A stretch of DNA of 64,000 nt from Nelumbo lutea (Eukaryota > Streptophyta > Magnoliopsida > Proteales > Nelumbonaceae), in NCBI GenBank assembly GCA_022828595.1, contig JAKGHH010000001.1, forward strand, positions 208,258,348 through 208,322,347, given 5' to 3'. Positions 36,001 to 42,000 of the stretch are shown here, one piece after another (positions within the stretch are counted from its first letter, which is position 1; the number at the start of each line of letters is the position of its first letter). A program made the translations under genes and the position numbers. The notes beneath the pieces were generated by a model, which worked only from the letters and a program-made list of their open reading frames with translations, made no database searches and was not told where the DNA came from.

Positions 36001-39000
36001 TCTTTTATTGCTCAAAGGATAATTGTTTCTACAATGCTTTGATAACTCACAAGACTCACAATGAAGACTGGACAAACTAATTCCCTTAAACAGTTCAGGG
36101 AATAGATGACTCAAGGCAGAAAAAGATAGATGACCAAAACGACGATGACACAACATAATCCAACTAACAGACTCTTTAGAAACAGATCCGAGAGCAACAT
36201 TCCCAAGATGATCAGTGCATTGTCCCAGAGTATCAAGCAGGTATATTCCGTTCGCCTCATGGCCACTCCCAATCACCTTCTGAGACTCCAGATCCTGAAA
36301 AACACAGTAGGAAGGAAAAAATGTTACACAACAGTTTAATGACTTGGTTAAACTACTTACAGACAACAAATCTGTATTTAATTTAGGTACATGAAGGGCA
36401 GAAGGTAGGAATAAGGAATCCGTAGCCTTGATGGTTCCCTTACCAAAGATAAGGGCAAGTGAACCATCAGCTGAAGTGATTTTATCACGTCCAGGAAGCG
36501 AGTCATATGAAACAAACAAGGTAGAAAGATTGGTCATATGGTCAGAAGCACCTGAGTCAATAATCCAAGGGTGCCAACTGTGCAGAAGCAGGCATCTCTT
36601 AAGTATAGTACTTGTCACTATCTGGCTCGGCAGCTACATTTGCACTTCCTGATCTTTTACTATCATGTTTTTTTCTGAAACCGAATGGGAACAAGATTAT
36701 GATGTAATTTCCAGCACTTGTCTTTAGTGTGCTTCGGCTTCTTGCAATACTCACATATAACTTCTTTCTTTCCTGTACCACCAGAAGTTCCAACATTCCC
36801 TTTAGGTTTAACCCCCATATTCGCAAAGTGATCACTAATATCAGCTCCTTGAACCTGGACAGCCCTTCTGCTCTCTTCACTACTCACAAATGCATAAGCT
36901 TGTGACAATGAGACACACTCCTTGGAAAGAATATTCTGTTTTGTGATATCATATTTTGGGTTTAGTCCAGTTAAGAACTCAAACACCCTATTCCTTTCAA
37001 CCAATTTTCTATAGGTCTCTGCATCATTGGTGGTGTCCCAAGTTACAGCATCTATTAGGTCAATATTTTTCCATAGAAACTTCAGGGTTGAGAAATATAC
37101 AGCTAGAGGTTTCTCTCCTTGCCTTAAATTCTTTACATCACTTCTCAATTTATATGCTCGGGCCACATTGAGTTTTTGGGAATAGGTTTTTGCAACAATG
37201 TCCCAAATTTCTTTTGCTGAATTCATCCATAGGTAGTGTTGGCTAATTTGTGGCTGCATTGAGTTCACAAGCCACCCAATGATAGTGTAATTTTCTTGCA
37301 TCCACTTCTCGTAGGATGGATCATCTTCTGGGGAAGCCTTCTTACTCCCGGAAATGAACCCCCACTTTCCTCTACTACATACATAAATCTTTACTGATTG
37401 TGACCATGCCAGATAATTAGTTCCATCTAGTTTAACTGTAGTCACAGTCAATAAGGAATCACTTGGAGTCCCCTGAACCAATCCATATTCAGCACCACTC
37501 TTGTTTTCAAACTCTGAGGAGTACATCATGTAAACACTTCAAATATGATTTTAGATGACTTCTACAAGTATACTGAATGAGGACGAGCAAGAACTGAGTT
37601 CAGCCGACCACAAGAAAGCAATACACTGAGTTCAGCCGACCACAAAAAGGCAATACACAAGGTCAAACTACACCCGAAAGTTGTGAGAACCAAGACCCAA
37701 GCAGAAACTTAGTTTCAAGCTTCAAACCAGAACCGAGCTGTTACCCTTCCCTTTTTTCTCTGATTCTTCCTGGCCACTGAACCACTTCTCCAAGAAATTC
37801 TAGTCTTGGTCACTTCCAATGACCTCCAAGAATCAGGCAACACGAGCCTAAGCTTCCAGCCCTAGAATATTGAAGTTCAGGCCTACTCTGATACCATGAA
37901 GAAAACTGAAGAGAGGAGAGCTTGAGAGTTCGGCAATGAGGGTTGAGAATGAGAGTTTCGAACCTAACTCTCTCTCAGCACCCTAACACTATTTTATTAA
38001 GAAAGATTTAAATAATTACAAGGAGACCCTTAGTTGGGCAAGAATTTACAAAGAACATAATATAGACAGGATGGGCCCAGAATAAGGCCCATTACAGAAA
38101 AACATAAATAACAAGAAAGAATAAACAACCTATGGGCCATTCGGCCCATCTTCTCTACAAAACCGATTTCTTCCAACAAGTCAAGCACATATTTCCCTTG
38201 TGAAAGAGAGACTCCACACTTCGACCTTGCTTTTTTTTTTTTTTGGACAGTTAAAAATTCATTAGATTTCACTAGAAGCAAAGGATAAAGAGTCTGTTAC
38301 AAGCATCCTAGTAGGAGGTACGAAGTGCAACCTCACTCATTAATACAAAAACAACATAAAGTTACAAGTGGGCCTAGTACAACTGATCCCTAGTTACTCC
38401 TTGCTTAGCTAGAGAATCAGCAAAAGCATTTGCCTCCCTTCCCACCCATTGTATAGTTACATTCATCTGTTGAGTTATCCACTTGAACCTTGTTATTTAT
38501 ATGCCCAAAAAATACCTCAAGTGCCCTAAATCCTTATTCTGGAACCGGTTCTATAAAAAACTGTTTCAACTCTCTAATACCTTGTTCATCACTACCTGTA
38601 ATAATAATGCCATCAACATAAACTGCTACGACAATCTTTCCAAAGGCAATATTCCTACTAAACACAAAGTGATCAACACTACACTTTTTCATCCTAAACT
38701 GCTGTACCACACTACTAAATCTCCCATGCCAAGTTCTTGGAGATTATTTCAACCCATAAATTGCTTTCTTTATCCTGCAAATTTTTCCTTCCTCCCCCTG
38801 AGCAACATACCCAAGAGGTTGATTATCTATCTATCTAGATGCACACATTGATCTATATATACTTCCTCTCCATGGTGCTCTAGAATACGACTATAACACT
38901 TGCACCCCTTCTGACTTGTTCAGCATGCTAAGAATACACATTTAAGAGCACAGGAATCCAATTTGTCCAAACCAGGACCTAAATGATGAACAAAAAAAAC

Positions 39001-42000
39001 ACACCCAAAGACACAAGGAGGCAAAGGAAACAAAGCTGGGAAGGAAAAACAAGAGAAAACGGGGTGTCACTGCTAGAACTGATAAGGGCATCTAATTAAT
39101 GAGGAAACAAGACCAACACCACTAACCACTCCAATATTTCATAAGAACTCAAGCAGTAAGTAAATGCTTATTATTCCGCTCAACTACCCCATTTTGTTGT
39201 GGAGTGAAAGAGTAAGAAGACTAATGTATAATTCCATGTGACTCAAAGAATGTATGAAACAGGCATCAGAAATATTCTTTTGCATTGTCAAAACGAAAAT
39301 ATTCAATTGAAACACCAAATTGATTCTTCATTTCAACATAGGAGAAAATGATATCAAATTCTTTTGTACAAGATTTCATTAAATAAATCCAAGCCCTCCT
39401 TGAAAATTCATCAACAAATGAAACAAAGCACTTAAAACCATTATAAGACTTAAATAGACACAAACCTCAAACATCTAAAAGAAAGACTATTATTTTCCCT
39501 TGGAACGAAACACACACGGTGATGTTTACTAAGCTAGAAGACTTCAATTTGCAACTCACAAACAAACACTACATCTGAGACAAGACTCGAGAGTAGGAAC
39601 ATAAAAAATAGAGTGTAAACTAAGGTCAGAACCAAGAGACATTACCGGTACCAATAATAGCAAAAGAACCATCAACTAAGGTAACGGTTTGTGAGGTAGA
39701 AGGTGGTGACAAGGATACAAACATATCCGAGGAGCCAGTCATGTGGTCTAAGGCTCCAAAACAATTGCCCAGGGTGAAGGTGAAGAACTAGAAACAAGGC
39801 AAGCAGTACTTGACTTCACAAGTGTAGCAGTGGTAAAACTAAAAGAGGCAAACTGGCAAAGCTTTTCATATTCCTCACGTGAGATAGAGATTGTGTCTTT
39901 ATCCTTACCAACATTAGAAGCAAGAGCATCTTCAGTCACACTAAGACTCCCAAAGTCACCTTCTACCATTGCATGGTTAGCCTAGGAAGATGGAGGACCA
40001 TAAATATCATAACAAAAGTTGACTGTGTGACCTTGTCCACAATGTGAGCACTCACGAGCTGAACCATAGCCACTACCACTATGACCACCACCTCTTCGTG
40101 CACCTTTGGGCTCACAACCAAAACCCCTCACATTACCTCCACCTCTGCCACCCATATTTCTAGTAGGAAAACCTCCTTTGGAAGCCACCATGGTTGATCT
40201 CTCTTAAGGTGGGGGATGATCACTATGTGGATTTGAGGGTCTCCTTATGTCGGAGAAAACCTCGGACAAGGATGGAAGATCACTACTCCCTAAGATTTGG
40301 GCCCGCACTGACTCAAATTCAGACCTCAACCCAAATAATAATTTTGCCACATCTAGATGTTCTTTTTGTTCTTGTTAAGTCTTCAAATCAGTGGATAGGG
40401 GTTGATAAACATTGAGCTCATTCCATAAGCTTTTTAGTGAAGCATAGTATTCTTCCGACACTTTTATCCCCTTGTTGAAGAGAAAAATAGTCTTGGTATA
40501 ACTAGTAAATTCTTGTGGCATTGTCTTGTCTAGAATACAATTGTTTGGCATGGTCCCAAATCTCCTTGGTCGTGTCTAGAAACATAAGGTTCACACTAAT
40601 GTGATTCTCCATACTATTCCAAAGGGATGTCATAATTTGGGCATTCTCTTCTACCCATTCATTGTACCCTTTTGATTCACTTTTCAATGGACCCTCTTTG
40701 ATGTTCTTCAACTTGCCTCTTGCAATGAGAGATAGTTTAAATGACTTGACCCATGGGATATAATTAGTACCATTGACTTTCACCATAGTTAATTGAGAAG
40801 TCATGAAATCTGATTGCACAACTATTGTACGTTTAGTGCTACTATTTGATGAAGCCATGAGTGAGAAGAGATCACTGATTTATCACCTAGGCAAACTATC
40901 AAACAGCTGGCATGCAACTATTGTAACTAGAGGTGTAAAGTGGGTCGTGCTGGGCCGGCACGGCACTGCCTGCGCAAAGTGCGAGACGTGTTGTACTTGC
41001 CCCGGGCCGTCACGGGCCATGCTGCCCTCCCTGGTGAAAATTTTGGGGTTCGGCCTGGCACGTCATGGGCTGTGCCAGGCCGCGGGTGGCCCGGCCCAAT
41101 TTACACCTCTAATTGTAACACACCTTTTTCTTTAGGAAAAATACAAAGAATCATCAGCCCTCTACTTTAGAAACACTTGGGAAAGATTACACACTTACCA
41201 CAAGGTGTCACCACACCACAAACTACCACAAAATCACCACGCATTGAGGAGCACCTACCTCACAACTCGAGACATCACAAGGCTGCCCTCTTCGAACTGC
41301 CGAATAAAGGGCTTTTAGAAAAACACCACCAACTCACACAACACTACAACTTGAGGCATTAAAGCCCCTTTTCCAAGTGGGCAATCAGTCCTTTTCCTCT
41401 CCAACACCTAGGGTACAAAAAGTTGAGACGTGAACAGCAAAGTCGGCCTCAAGGCTCTGATACCATGTTCCAACTTTAATAAGAAAAGAAAATGTGAATA
41501 AAAGGATAGAAAAAAGAAAGAGAAGAAGATAGGAAGAGAAAGAGAAGGGGAAGAGAAGAAAAGGAGAAGAAAAGTGGGAAGACTAGCAAGGAGAAATCTG
41601 ATTCTGATCTACACCTCCTTACTGTCGACCCAGGTTGTATTAGCATTCTACTATAGCTGAAATGAGTACAATACCCTTAGGTAAGTTACAACAGACATAA
41701 GAGCAAAAAATAGCATGAAAAAGATAATAATGTCCCTGTTAACTAATTCTAACAACAGGAATAGGAACCGGAATTGGATTAAAAGCTGGAATGGGATTTC
41801 ATTCCCAAGGGAATGGGAGGGAATGGTGAATGGGGGAATGCCATTGCAGCAGGAATGGGAATGGAATTCCAACTCCACCAAATGGACCCTAAAGAGAACC
41901 AGTGTTCAAGTCAATCACCAAAGAACTGCTAACAAAGATATCATTTCATAATGATCTCTCTTGAGGAATCTTGTACTGTCATGTCATTATCTGCTCAGAC

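Larger units (their letters stand above)
33114..38159 (-). mobile_element. Complete Copia LTR retrotransposon (element C) nested in Copia D
   Basis: LTRs lie at 37897-38159 (5') and 33114-33307 (3'), the target duplication AAACC at 33109-33113 and 38160-38164, the primer site at 37885-37896 and the polypurine tract at 33308-33316. gag is a full ORF; pol has frameshifts, stops and an altered RT active site. It lies in the PARG sense orientation in intron 2. Confidence 0.95.
38160..41757 (-). mobile_element. Copia D, older element interrupted by Copia C and a LINE end
   Basis: Minus-strand order: LTR (41466-41757), primer site (41453-41465), gag (40858-about 40000), protease, integrase, RT (38830-38494, 38229-38160), then after Copia C the piece at 33113-32788. 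The 3' LTR is lost. All domains are broken; the RT box is YVDG instead of YVDD (near 38620). It is also host to a hAT MITE in the leader. Confidence 0.88.

Noticed and set aside
31520..41757. Pairing the LTR at 31520-31796 with that at 41466-41757 as one Copia D element
   Set aside because: The two sequences do not align; they must belong to different elements.
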